Assembly (NCBI RefSeq): GCF_019753045.1
Contig: NZ_JAIELN010000007.1
Coordinates: 245,582-309,581, forward strand
Origin: Hyphomicrobium sp.
GTDB taxonomy: Bacteria; Pseudomonadota; Alphaproteobacteria; Rhizobiales; Hyphomicrobiaceae
Reading direction: 5' to 3'
DNA: 64,000 nucleotides
The position numbers were made by a program, and so were the translations under genes. The notes under the pieces are model-generated. The model made no database searches. It had not been told where the DNA came from and was given only the letters and a program-made list of their open reading frames with translations. This document shows positions 54,004-62,363 of this stretch, one piece after another. Position 1 is the first letter of the stretch; the number at the start of each line of letters is the position of its first letter.

Positions 54004-54029
54004 GGAACCATCCCGATTAGTCTTGCGTT
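54004..54029 (+). promoter_or_regulatory. EcfG promoter of phyR
   Basis: GGAAC (54004-54008) and CGTT (54026-54029) are 17 bases apart. Its -35 box is six bases from the -35 box of the divergent nepR promoter, forming a back-to-back pair. phyR starts at 54135. Confidence 0.75.
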
Positions 54030-54134
54030 GGTGTTACGGTGCATATTGGCCGCCATGCAGAAACACGCGGTGGAGCTGGCGGTTCCAGAGAGTTCAAAAA
54101 AGCTTATCTGGATGGTTCGGGAGGCTCAGGAATT

Positions 54135-54938
54135 ATGTCGATTGCCCAGACGATCCGCGTGCATTTGCCGTACCTTCGGCGTTTCGCGCGCACGCTGACA
54201 GGCGCTCAGCAAACGGGCGACGCTTACGTCGCCACGCTGCTTGAAAGCTTGGTTTCTACGCCGTCCGACTTTCCACCGAACATGCCGCCGCGGATGGCGC
54301 TCTATCATATGTTTTTGCGGGTATGGAATTCCGTCCGTTTGGATGGACAAGGCGCGGAGGACGGCCCGAATTCTCTCGGCGCCGCCCAGAGGCGCATAAA
54401 TTCCATAAGCTCCCTGCCGCGGCAGGCCTTCCTGCTGGTCGCGGTCGAGGGTTTCACATCCTCTGAGACAGCCGGAATTCTGGAAGTCGGCGAGCCGGAA
54501 GTTGAAAAGCTGCTCGAGATCGCGGGGCAGGAAATCGCTCACCAGGTGGCGACGAACGTCCTGATCATCGAGGACGAGCTGCTGATCGCCATGGACCTCG
54601 AAACGATCGTGACGAGCCTCGGCCACACCGTGCAGGACGTCGCGACGACCAAGAACGAGGCGCTCGCCGCGGTTAAACGTCAGATGCCGGGGCTGATCCT
54701 CGCGGACGTCAAACTTGCCGACGGCAGCAGCGGACTGGAGGCCGCCAAAGAAATCGTCGCCGAGCGCGAGGTGCCGATTATTTTCATCACGGCCTACCCC
54801 GAGAAGGTCCTGACCGGCGAACGGCCCGAGCCGACGTTTCTGATTTCAAAGCCCTTCCAGCGCGACACGGTCATGGCCATCATCAGCCAGGCGCTGTTTT
54901 TTGATACCAAAGCCCATCCGAGAACTGCGGCCGCTTAG
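54135..54938 (+). CDS. phyR: PhyR anti-anti-sigma response regulator
   Basis: A 267-residue protein with an ECF sigma-like domain (about 1-125: TIRVHLPYLRRFARTLTG, then SLPRQAFLLVAVEGFTSSETA) and a C-terminal receiver (VLIIEDELLIAMDLETIV, phosphorylatable Asp in LILADVKLADG, FITAYPE, Lys in FLISKPF). When phosphorylated it binds NepR through its sigma-like half and frees EcfG. ATG 54135 begins the conserved MSIAQ-type start. The open frame from 54039 would include non-conserved sequence. Divergent from nepR-ecfG with an EcfG promoter of its own. Confidence 0.95.
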   Translation: MSIAQTIRVHLPYLRRFARTLTGAQQTGDAYVATLLESLVSTPSDFPPNMPPRMALYHMFLRVWNSVRLDGQGAEDGPNSLGAAQRRINSISSLPRQAFLLVAVEGFTSSETAGILEVGEPEVEKLLEIAGQEIAHQVATNVLIIEDELLIAMDLETIVTSLGHTVQDVATTKNEALAAVKRQMPGLILADVKLADGSSGLEAAKEIVAEREVPIIFITAYPEKVLTGERPEPTFLISKPFQRDTVMAIISQALFFDTKAHPRTAAA

Positions 54939-55093
54939 AATGATTTGAGCAACCCGCGCTGGGCATGTCATCAGCTGCCCGGCCACGTCGGCGTAGAAAA
55001 CTTCCTTGTAATAAAGTAACACGGTTGTGAATGCAGCCACCTGCGTTTTCTCGGTAAGAGCGTAGGGCAAAAAAGAGAAGGGAGTTACGTCAA

Positions 55094-55615
55094 ATGAAAT
55101 TCGCACAGGGCCTTGTGATCGCGGGCGCGGTTGCGGGAATGATAGCCGCTGCTCCGCACGCCGACGCCGCAAGCCTCGCGGTAGGCAAGAAGCTCGAACT
55201 CAAAGTCGACGCCGCGAAAATAAACGAAGAGCGGACGAGGCTCTGGGCCAAGTTCGGGGGCTGGTGCGGAATCAAGGATTGGCATCCGGCAATCGCGAAC
55301 TGCGAAGAGGTCACCGAAGGTGACGCGAAATTCCGCATTCTGACGCTGAAGGACGGCGGCAAGATCAAGGAAAAGCTTCTCGACGAGAAGCCGAACTTCT
55401 ATCGCTACGAGATCGTCGAAAGCCCGCTGCCCGTCAAAAATTATCAGGCTCAGTTCGCGCTGACGCCCGACGATGATGACGAAGATGAGATTAACTTTGC
55501 CTGGTCGGCGGTTTTCGACGCTGAAGGCAAACCTGATGCGGAAGCCAAGAGCGTCATCGAAGGCATCTTCAAGGCCGGATTGGACAACATCAAAGCGACA
55601 GCCGGCGCCAAGTAG
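55094..55615 (+). CDS. Periplasmic SRPBCC-fold protein (MxaD-like)
   Basis: A 173-residue secreted protein. The signal peptide MKFAQGLVIAGAVAGMIAAAPHADA has a probable cleavage after ADA. The mature part has the START/SRPBCC pattern: LWAKFGGWCGIKDWHPAIANCE, a beta sheet (KFRILTLKDGG, then FYRYEIVESPLPVKNYQAQF) and a long C-terminal helix. It resembles MxaD-type proteins known from methanol-oxidation clusters. It would bind a hydrophobic ligand or assist a periplasmic enzyme, which is not demonstrated here. Convergent with a MoxYX-like two-component system. Confidence 0.75.
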   Translation: MKFAQGLVIAGAVAGMIAAAPHADAASLAVGKKLELKVDAAKINEERTRLWAKFGGWCGIKDWHPAIANCEEVTEGDAKFRILTLKDGGKIKEKLLDEKPNFYRYEIVESPLPVKNYQAQFALTPDDDDEDEINFAWSAVFDAEGKPDAEAKSVIEGIFKAGLDNIKATAGAK

Positions 55616-55641
55616 AGTTGGCAAATACAGCACGCAAAAAA

Positions 55642-55669
55642 GGCGCCGGTCGATCCGGCGCCTTTTTTT
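55642..55669. terminator. Bidirectional Rho-independent terminator
   Basis: GGCGCCGG (55642-55649) and CCGGCGCC (55655-55662) form a perfect 8-base-pair stem. It has A6 on the left and T7 on the right, serving both the SRPBCC gene and the convergent response regulator gene. Confidence 0.9.
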
Positions 55670-55671
55670 GT

Positions 55672-56289
55672 TCACGTCTTCAGCGTCTCGATTGCGAGGC
55701 GGATGAGATCGGCGGTGCGGTCGACGCCGAGCTTCACCTTCATCTGCGTGCAGATATTGGCGACCGTCTTGTACGCGATGCCCAGATTGTCGGATATCGC
55801 CGTCATGCTCTTGCCTTGCCCGAGCATCCTCAGGATTTCGACTTCGCGTGTCGACAGCGACTGCAAAGGATCGTCGGATGAAATCTGGCTGACCGCGATG
55901 CGAGACGCGAGATCGCGGTCGATATATTGCTCGCCCGCGCGTACCTTGCGAATGCCCGTGATCAATTCCTCGACAGGCGCGCTCTTGCTGACATAGCCGC
56001 GTGCCCCGCCGCGAAGCGCCCGAACGGCGTAGATCGGTTCGTGATGCATGCTGAAAACGATGACGCGCGCCGCACTGTCCGCCGACACGATCCGCCTCAG
56101 GACTTCGAGCCCGCCTGCACCTTCGAGGTTGAGGTCGAGCACGACGACATCCGGACGCTCGGCCGCGTAAACCGCGAGCGCATCCTCAAGGCCCGCCGTT
56201 TCGATGACGGTTGCTTCGAAATGGACGACGAAAAGCTTCCTCAAGCCTTCTCGAACAACGCCGTGATCGTCAACAATAAGAATTTTCAT
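55672..56289 (-). CDS. NarL/LuxR-type response regulator (MoxX-like)
   Basis: A 205-residue regulator. The receiver domain shows ILIVDDHGVVREGL, the phosphorylatable Asp in VVVLDLNLEGAGG, and the Thr/Lys region VIVFSMHHEP and GYVSKSAPVEEL. A C-terminal LuxR helix-turn-helix follows (LSTREVEILRMLGQGKSMTAISDNLGI). It overlaps the histidine kinase gene upstream by four bases. Such pairs near SRPBCC/MxaD-like genes resemble the MoxYX systems that control methanol oxidation, but the target here is unknown. Confidence 0.88.
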   Translation of the reverse strand: MKILIVDDHGVVREGLRKLFVVHFEATVIETAGLEDALAVYAAERPDVVVLDLNLEGAGGLEVLRRIVSADSAARVIVFSMHHEPIYAVRALRGGARGYVSKSAPVEELITGIRKVRAGEQYIDRDLASRIAVSQISSDDPLQSLSTREVEILRMLGQGKSMTAISDNLGIAYKTVANICTQMKVKLGVDRTADLIRLAIETLKT

Positions 56290-57650
56290 GCCGCGCTCTC
56301 AGATAGGGGTTCTTGCCGCGCGGCATTGCCGGTCGAGGCGGGGAGGGGGATTTCAACAATCAACGTGACACCTTTACCTTCTTCACGATCGGCAATGGTG
56401 AGCAGCCCTTCGAGCGAAGCAACGCGCTCTCGCATTCCGGGGAGCCCGAAGCCTCGTGTTCCTTTTGCAGTAATTCCAGAGCCGTCATCGGTGACCACGA
56501 TACGCAGCATTCCGTTGTCCGTTCGCCGCGCGGCGAGTCCGATCGATGCCGGTTGCCCGTGGCGAACGGCATTGCTCGTTCCTTCTTGCAGAATGCGGAA
56601 TGCCGCGTCCTCGATCGCAGACGGGTACCGCGCGTCCTCGATATCCATGCGAAATTCGATCTGCGGACGACGCGCCTTCCAGAAGGCGACGAGGTTCTCC
56701 ACGGCATGCGTGAGCCCCTGATCGATCAGGAGCGCCGGCCTAAGTCGACTGAGGACACCCCGCAAATGTACCTGCATATGCTGGACGGATTGCCGGATGG
56801 CCTTGCTGCGATCGACGGCCTCATCCGCGTCGCCCCGCGATACGAGAAGAGGTATCGCCTGCGCGTCGACGTCGGCCGCGAACAGAAACGGCCCGATCTC
56901 GTCGTGAAGATCACGCGCAATCTCCGACCGCTCTTCTTCCTGGACTGTCGACAGCTGCTCGTTGAGCCGTTGGTTCTGCTGCTCGGACTCCTGCAGCTGT
57001 CCGGCCATGCGATTGAAGGCGCGATAGATGAGCTTCAGATCCTCTGGGCCGTCTTCCGAGACGTGCGCCGTATAATCTCCCTCGCCGACGCGGTCGAGCG
57101 CCGAGGAAAGCTGCTCGAGAGGCCTCAGCGCCCGCCCCAGAGAGGCGTAGATGAGGGCCAGCACGATAAAGCAAAAGCTCCCGATGATTGCGAACTTGAG
57201 TTTGAGATCTTCCCAAACTTCGCCGACCTCGTTGTGAGAGTCCGCAGCGATGGTGATCGTCCCGAATTGCTTCAGTTCACCGGGCATGTCGAACAAGCGC
57301 GCGCGGGGCGAGCCGGAAAGCAGCCAATAAAGCCATCTTGGCGGAGGATCTGATGGCGGCAGAAGGTGCGAAGCGCTGGTGACCTTTCCGTCGGGAGAAA
57401 CGAGGCGCACCGAGAGGTGACGGTCGCCGTCGAACGATGAAATGAGCCTCTGCACTTGAGAGAGAGCGTCCGCGCTGGAGCCGATCGTGGACAACGCATC
57501 GCTGACGGCGCTGGAGCCGACGTCGATCGCCGACGACATCTCGAGATCAACCTTCCGCAGCCCGTGCCAATAGGTGAGCGCTCCTCCGGCGAAAAGGCAA
57601 AGCGCCAGGACGAGCGCGACAAGCGCGAGAAGGCGACGTCTGAGAGGCAT
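56286..57650 (-). CDS. HisKA_3-type sensor histidine kinase (MoxY-like)
   Basis: A 454-residue membrane kinase. Membrane helix 1 is LLALVALVLALCLFAGGALTY, followed by a periplasmic LapD/MoxY-type sensor (about 30-155) and helix 2 (FAIIGSFCFIVLALIYASL). Then come a HAMP domain (RALRPLEQLSSALDRVGEGDY), the phosphoacceptor His in EIARDLHDEIGPFLFA, and a NarX-type ATPase domain (ILQEGTSNAVRHG, VTDDGSG, GFGLPGMRERV). All key residues are present. Operon with the downstream response regulator. Confidence 0.88.
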   Translation of the reverse strand: MPLRRRLLALVALVLALCLFAGGALTYWHGLRKVDLEMSSAIDVGSSAVSDALSTIGSSADALSQVQRLISSFDGDRHLSVRLVSPDGKVTSASHLLPPSDPPPRWLYWLLSGSPRARLFDMPGELKQFGTITIAADSHNEVGEVWEDLKLKFAIIGSFCFIVLALIYASLGRALRPLEQLSSALDRVGEGDYTAHVSEDGPEDLKLIYRAFNRMAGQLQESEQQNQRLNEQLSTVQEEERSEIARDLHDEIGPFLFAADVDAQAIPLLVSRGDADEAVDRSKAIRQSVQHMQVHLRGVLSRLRPALLIDQGLTHAVENLVAFWKARRPQIEFRMDIEDARYPSAIEDAAFRILQEGTSNAVRHGQPASIGLAARRTDNGMLRIVVTDDGSGITAKGTRGFGLPGMRERVASLEGLLTIADREEGKGVTLIVEIPLPASTGNAARQEPLSESAA

Positions 57651-57822
57651 CCGAAAATCGCTAGGACCTGTGTAATATTATAACTTTGAGCCACGCCGCA
57701 TTGGCCGTCAAGCCACACATATATAGGGAAAAATTCCCGATCGGCTCTGTTGGCAGAGAACGTGCATCCCTTGTGAGGAGCGGCACGCGAAAGCGCGTCC
57801 GAGACCGGGAACGTACCGTTTT

Positions 57823-58023
57823 ATGTCAACGTATTTTAAATCATATGTGTCGAATTTGAACCGTGTGCGCCTCGCGGAGCTGATCGATCATCACTTGGCG
57901 CGCGTTCGCCTTGCCAAGGTGCGACTGTCGATCGTGAGCAATCCGCTGATCGATCAGCCGCGCGCCGGCGACGCATCAGCTACCGAAACCGACGCGGAGG
58001 CGACGTTAACGACGTTTCGTTAA
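57823..58023 (+). CDS. Small hypothetical protein
   Basis: A 66-residue frame from ATG 57823. It encodes a basic helical N-terminal half (NRVRLAELIDHHLARVRLAKVRLS) and an acidic Thr/Ala-rich tail. No family recognised. Its stop overlaps that of the convergent glycosyltransferase gene. The ribosome site is poor, so translation is uncertain. Confidence 0.4.
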   Translation: MSTYFKSYVSNLNRVRLAELIDHHLARVRLAKVRLSIVSNPLIDQPRAGDASATETDAEATLTTFR

Positions 58024-59186
58024 CCGCGCTGTCCGAGCAGCTTCGGAATTCGAAGCGGCAGCCGCGTCCGGCGGAAAGAGGCCTCTTCGTAAAAGTCGAG
58101 CACCGCCTCGGTCATCGCAGCGACTGTAAATGTCTGCTCGACCTTTGCTCTGACGCGGCTCGCGCGTTCTGCCGCGGCGTCGAGATCGCCGAGCGTATCG
58201 GTGAGAGCGGTCGCGAGCGCGTCGATGCTTCCCGGTTCGATGAGCCCCGTATCCGTGCCGGCGACAATCTCCGGAATGCCGCCGACGTTTGTTGCGATCA
58301 GTGGAAGCCCGGCCGCCGACGCTTCAAGCACGACGTAGGGGAAGCTCTCCGCAAGCGAAGGGACGACCATGACGCGGCCGAGCTTGAACGCCTCGCGCGC
58401 GGGCATGGCGCCGGCAAAATGCACGATGTCATCAACTCCGAGGCTCGACGCCAAGCTGCGAAGCGCCTGGCCATCCGGCCCCGAGCCGACGATGGTCGCT
58501 GTGACGGCGCGCGAAGGCTTGAGCTTGGCAATCGCCTTGAAAAGAATGTCGACGCCTTTGATCTGACGAAGCTCGCCGATGAAAAGCACGTCCGTCGCGT
58601 CAGTGCGCGTTGCGGCGCGTTCGAAATCCCGGCTTCCCAAGCCATTCGGAATGACGCGCCGGGGCGCGCCCAGCGTTCCGACGTGGGCGGCGTATTTGTC
58701 GGCGGCGTACTGGCTTTCGAAGATGAGGCCGGTCGTCATGGAATCGAGGCTGCGCTCGACAGAAAGAAGAACCTTGCTTTCGAGCGTGCCGGGTTTGAAA
58801 TTCAAGCTACCGCCGTGCGGCGTGTAGAACGACTTCACATCGCGCCCGGTAACCGAAAGGCCGTAGCACGCAAGGCGCGCATAGGCGCCGCCCTTGGCGC
58901 CATGACCGTGCACGATCTCGAGATCGAGTGAGCCCGCATGCCGGAAAGCGGCGTGGACGGCCGCGAAATCTCCAAGACCCGGCATACGCTTCATCGGAAC
59001 GCGCGAAATCCCGAGCGTGAGCTTCGGGGCAAGTGCAGCGAACCGTCCCGCCGTCAGACGGTCTTCAGCTGTGTTGCCGGCGAGAATGCCGACATCGTGC
59101 CCGCGGTTCGCCTGTTCCTCGGCAAGGTCGAGAACATGGCGAAAGAGGCCGCCCACGGGCGCCCGGAGACAGTGAAGGATCCGCAT
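58020..59186 (-). CDS. Glycosyltransferase family 4
   Basis: A 388-residue GT-B enzyme. The N-terminal acceptor domain has the glycine loop APVGGLFRHVLDLAEEQANRGHDV and an early HGHGAKGG. The C-terminal donor domain has LFIGELRQIKGVDILF, VGSGPDG and the E-x7-E motif ESFPYVVLEASAAGLPLIATNVGG. It transfers an activated sugar during polysaccharide assembly. Next to the Wza-like gene and in the same orientation, so probably part of the exopolysaccharide cluster. Confidence 0.88.
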   Translation of the reverse strand: MRILHCLRAPVGGLFRHVLDLAEEQANRGHDVGILAGNTAEDRLTAGRFAALAPKLTLGISRVPMKRMPGLGDFAAVHAAFRHAGSLDLEIVHGHGAKGGAYARLACYGLSVTGRDVKSFYTPHGGSLNFKPGTLESKVLLSVERSLDSMTTGLIFESQYAADKYAAHVGTLGAPRRVIPNGLGSRDFERAATRTDATDVLFIGELRQIKGVDILFKAIAKLKPSRAVTATIVGSGPDGQALRSLASSLGVDDIVHFAGAMPAREAFKLGRVMVVPSLAESFPYVVLEASAAGLPLIATNVGGIPEIVAGTDTGLIEPGSIDALATALTDTLGDLDAAAERASRVRAKVEQTFTVAAMTEAVLDFYEEASFRRTRLPLRIPKLLGQRG

Positions 59187-59238
59187 CTTTTCTCAACTCG
59201 ACGATTTGGGGGGAACGGCGGGTGAAGGAAAGTAGAGA

Positions 59239-59913
59239 TCAGAAGAACCTCTCGAACACGTAAACGGTGTCGCTCGGCTTCACGAGATAGTCGGCCGGAA
59301 CTTCGAGTTCCTGAACGAAACCGTTCTGCCGCCGCTTGATGCGGAAGCTGCGGTCGCTGGCGCGCTCGGTGTAGCCGCCTGCGATCGCGACGGCCGTTTC
59401 GACCGTCATGCCGGAGACGTAGGGATACTGCCCCGCGCTCTTCACTTCGCCGAGGATGAAAAAGGGCCGGTTCTGCTGAATATCGACCGTGACTTGCGGA
59501 TCTTTGACGAACTCGGTGCCAAGTCGTGAGCGTATGAGCTTTTGAAGTTCGTAGGTGGTCTTTCCACGAGCCCCGATATTGCCGATCAACGGCACGGAAA
59601 TCTTGCCCTCTTGATCGACGACGTAGAGGCGCGAAAGATTTGGTTGGCCATAGACGAAGATGCGAAGCCGGTCGCCGGTATCGAGCCGGTACGGCCCCTC
59701 GTTGTCATCGGCAGCAACCGTAAAGACAGCTGGCGTGCCCCATGCGACGGACTCCGCCGAAGCCGGCACGACCGGAACCGGATATCCGTCCACCACGGTA
59801 CCGCTATCGCCGCCAATCCGGGTATTAAGGTGTGCGAGGTCCTGATCAGGCGCACATGCCCCGGCAAAGATCGACAAAGCGGCGGCACAAAACGAGATCA
59901 GTCGGACGGACAT
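59239..59913 (-). CDS. Wza-like polysaccharide export lipoprotein
   Basis: A 224-residue protein starting at ATG 59913 with a lipoprotein signal (FCAAALSIFAGAC, Cys at about 20). The polysaccharide export domain (YRLDTGDRLRIFVYGQPNLS, then GKISVPLIGNIGARGKTTYEL) and an SLBB ligand domain (FFILGEVKSAGQYPYVSGM, then AVAIAGGYTERAS) follow. It would form the outer-membrane exit channel for exopolysaccharide. It is shorter than Wza and lacks the C-terminal amphipathic barrel helix region seen in E. coli. Divergent from the Wzc-like gene. Confidence 0.87.
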   Translation of the reverse strand: MSVRLISFCAAALSIFAGACAPDQDLAHLNTRIGGDSGTVVDGYPVPVVPASAESVAWGTPAVFTVAADDNEGPYRLDTGDRLRIFVYGQPNLSRLYVVDQEGKISVPLIGNIGARGKTTYELQKLIRSRLGTEFVKDPQVTVDIQQNRPFFILGEVKSAGQYPYVSGMTVETAVAIAGGYTERASDRSFRIKRRQNGFVQELEVPADYLVKPSDTVYVFERFF

Positions 59914-60068
59914 CAGCAACTTTTCCGAGGAAAATGAACACCCGGAACATTAGGTCCGCCAGGTTAACAAAACCTAAGAAGCTGTATTTTTTCGATGCGC
60001 TTAAGCAGTTGCTAACCTCGACGACCGCTTACTCTAGCTGCGCTGAAACCCTTGACCGAGCACCACAT

Positions 60069-62333
60069 ATGCCGCCGCGAGCCCCCGTTTCGCCCGACGA
60101 AATTCAAATGTCGACAGTCTTCGACGCCTTGAAGCGGAAAGGCAGATGGCTCCTGCCTCTCTCCATCGCGCTCGGCGGCGTGACGTTTGTCGTGTTGATG
60201 ATGATGGCGCCGCGGTACCAAAGCGAAGCTGAGCTGGCGATCGTCGCAAAAGGCGCGTCAAGCACGTTTTCCGATCCGCGCAGCGCATCCTCAGGCCCCG
60301 ATCTCGTCACGACGCGGATGGATAAGGAAGCGATCAACACCCACGTCCGCGCTTTGCAATCGTCCGATCTGATGCTGCAGATCGCTAACGACCTGAAACT
60401 CGCCGAGCGACGAGAGTTCAACAGCGCGCTTGGCCCCGTCGATCAGCTCGACGCCGTGCTTCGCATGATCGGCATCGGCGGTCCGCGCAGCGGCGAAAGC
60501 GAGCGCGATCGCGTCATGTCGGCATTCCGCAGCCGTCTCGAAGTCTACACCGCGAAAGAGAGCCGCTTCATCGGCATTCGCATGACGTCGATCGATCCGG
60601 AGCTTGCGTCGAAAATCGCCAACGCGATGGCCGAGAATTACCGCGCGTCCCTCGCGGAGCAGGGCGTGACCGAAATCGATGATCTTCAGACGGTGCTGAA
60701 AGGGAAGATCGATAAGCTCGCATCCGAAGTGGCGACGGCCGAGACCGAGATCGATCGGTATCGCGGCAAGATCGACGGCTTCCGCGGTGGAGCGCAGAAC
60801 ACTGGCCTTAACGAACAGCAGATGTCAGACCTTACCGCCGAGCTGTCGCGCGCCAAGGCGGCACGTGGCGAGGCTGAGGCGCGCGCCGCATCCGCACGCG
60901 AGATGATGAAGGCAGGTACGGCCGACGCCTTGGCCGATGTGCAGAAGTCGCCGCTGATCCAGAACCTCGTGCAGCAGCGCGTCCGCATTGAGCGCCAGAT
61001 CTCTGAACTTTCCGCGACGTTGCTCCCAGCTCATCCGCGGATGCGCCAGCTCAATGCCGATCTCGCAGGGTTGAAGCTTCAGATCGATTCCGAAATCTCC
61101 AAGATCGTCTCGAGCCTGGAAAAGGAAGCGAAGGTCGCGCAAGGCCGCGAAAGCAGCATTGCGCAGAGCCTCGCGGATATCAAAAACCGCGTTGTGACGA
61201 ATGCGCCGGAAGAGGCTCAGCTGAGGCAACTCGAAGCCAACGCGAAAGCCAAGAGAACCGAGCTCGAGAATCTACAGGCCCAGCTCGAGGCCAATCGCAA
61301 GAAACTCGATGCGCGTGCTCAGCCGGTCGAAGCGCAGATCATCTCCAAAGCGCAGGCCGAGAGCGTCCCCATTTTCCCGAAGAAGTTCCAGCTTTCCGCC
61401 TTGGTGGCTTTCGCGTCGCTGATGTTTGGAACGGCCTGGATCGTCATGGGATCGCTGTTCCACGGCGTGCCGCCGCAAGGATACCGGAAGCAGAACGCAT
61501 CGGATCGCCGCCGTTCCGAACCCCCGCTGTTACGGGAAGAGCCGCTCATCAGCGAAATGCCGGTGTCCGAGCCCGAGCCTGAGTCAGCGCCAGCGCTCGC
61601 GACCGTGCCGGCTCCTGCAGCAACTGCCGACGCGACGTCCGAACCCGCTCCGAAGGAAGCATCGTTCACGGCTTTCAACGACGGCGAGATGGAAGAATTG
61701 GCCGGGCGTCTCAAAGCGCGACGGAGCGCCGGAGGCGGCTTCCGCACGCTGATCACTGGCGAGTCCGACGACATCGTTCCCTATGCTGAAGCAAGCGAGC
61801 TCGTGAAGGCGCTGGCAAAGGCCGGCGTTCAACCAATCCTCGTCGACTGGAGCCCGAGCGGTGAAGGTTTTGCTCGTGACGCAGGCCTCGACATGAACGC
61901 TGGGTTCAATGATTTGCTGACTGGCCGCGCTGGGTTCGAGGACATCATTCAACGTCTTCCGGGAACGACCGCGCACGTCGTCGCGAGCGGTCGAGCCGTG
62001 AGCAAAGACGAAAGCGAGTTCGACATCGATCGCTTGAATCTAGTGCTCGACGCGCTTGACGAGGCCTACGACCACATCGTCGTGGTCGGACGTCACGACG
62101 AGGCGCGCAGACTTTTTGAAGGCATTGAAGGTCGCTTCGATGCGGGAATTACCGTCGCGTCCTCCTTGCGGAAATCGGCGGAACCGGAAGATCGCGACGG
62201 CACGTTCCTTGGCTTCGAAGTCGCCGAAATCGACGTCATTCGTTACGAGCGGCGGGAGGCAGTGGCGCCGGCGCTCATGCAACGCTTGGCGCGCGTCACG
62301 CAGAACCAAGCACCAGTCGCGCGTCAGGCGTAG
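60069..62333 (+). CDS. Wzz/Wzc-like polysaccharide co-polymerase with degenerate kinase domain
   Basis: A 754-residue inner-membrane protein. Membrane helix 1 is at about 29-47 (LLPLSIALGGVTFVVLMM), followed by the Wzz domain and a long periplasmic coiled coil (about 200-420). Helix 2 is at about 440-462 (LSALVAFASLMFGTAWIVMG), then a Pro/Ala/Glu-rich linker and a C-terminal P-loop-fold domain. In that domain the expected Walker A position reads LITGESDDIVPYAEASEL, without GxxxxGK(S/T). The Walker B-like strand is present (PILVDW). No tyrosine cluster ends the protein. It should set chain length but not act as a tyrosine kinase. ATG 60069 is chosen; ATG 60108 is possible. Confidence 0.83.
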   Translation: MPPRAPVSPDEIQMSTVFDALKRKGRWLLPLSIALGGVTFVVLMMMAPRYQSEAELAIVAKGASSTFSDPRSASSGPDLVTTRMDKEAINTHVRALQSSDLMLQIANDLKLAERREFNSALGPVDQLDAVLRMIGIGGPRSGESERDRVMSAFRSRLEVYTAKESRFIGIRMTSIDPELASKIANAMAENYRASLAEQGVTEIDDLQTVLKGKIDKLASEVATAETEIDRYRGKIDGFRGGAQNTGLNEQQMSDLTAELSRAKAARGEAEARAASAREMMKAGTADALADVQKSPLIQNLVQQRVRIERQISELSATLLPAHPRMRQLNADLAGLKLQIDSEISKIVSSLEKEAKVAQGRESSIAQSLADIKNRVVTNAPEEAQLRQLEANAKAKRTELENLQAQLEANRKKLDARAQPVEAQIISKAQAESVPIFPKKFQLSALVAFASLMFGTAWIVMGSLFHGVPPQGYRKQNASDRRRSEPPLLREEPLISEMPVSEPEPESAPALATVPAPAATADATSEPAPKEASFTAFNDGEMEELAGRLKARRSAGGGFRTLITGESDDIVPYAEASELVKALAKAGVQPILVDWSPSGEGFARDAGLDMNAGFNDLLTGRAGFEDIIQRLPGTTAHVVASGRAVSKDESEFDIDRLNLVLDALDEAYDHIVVVGRHDEARRLFEGIEGRFDAGITVASSLRKSAEPEDRDGTFLGFEVAEIDVIRYERREAVAPALMQRLARVTQNQAPVARQA

Positions 62334-62363
62334 CGTTAGTCAATCGAGTTTGAGTAGGGGCGT

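Noticed and set aside
53886..54056. N-terminal extension of NepR to 54056
   Set aside because: The EcfG promoter for this operon lies inside it, and the sequence is unlike NepR.
57808..57830. EcfG-like promoter GGAAC-N17-CGTA before the small gene at 57823
   Set aside because: The -10 is imperfect and the proposed start codon would fall inside the promoter.
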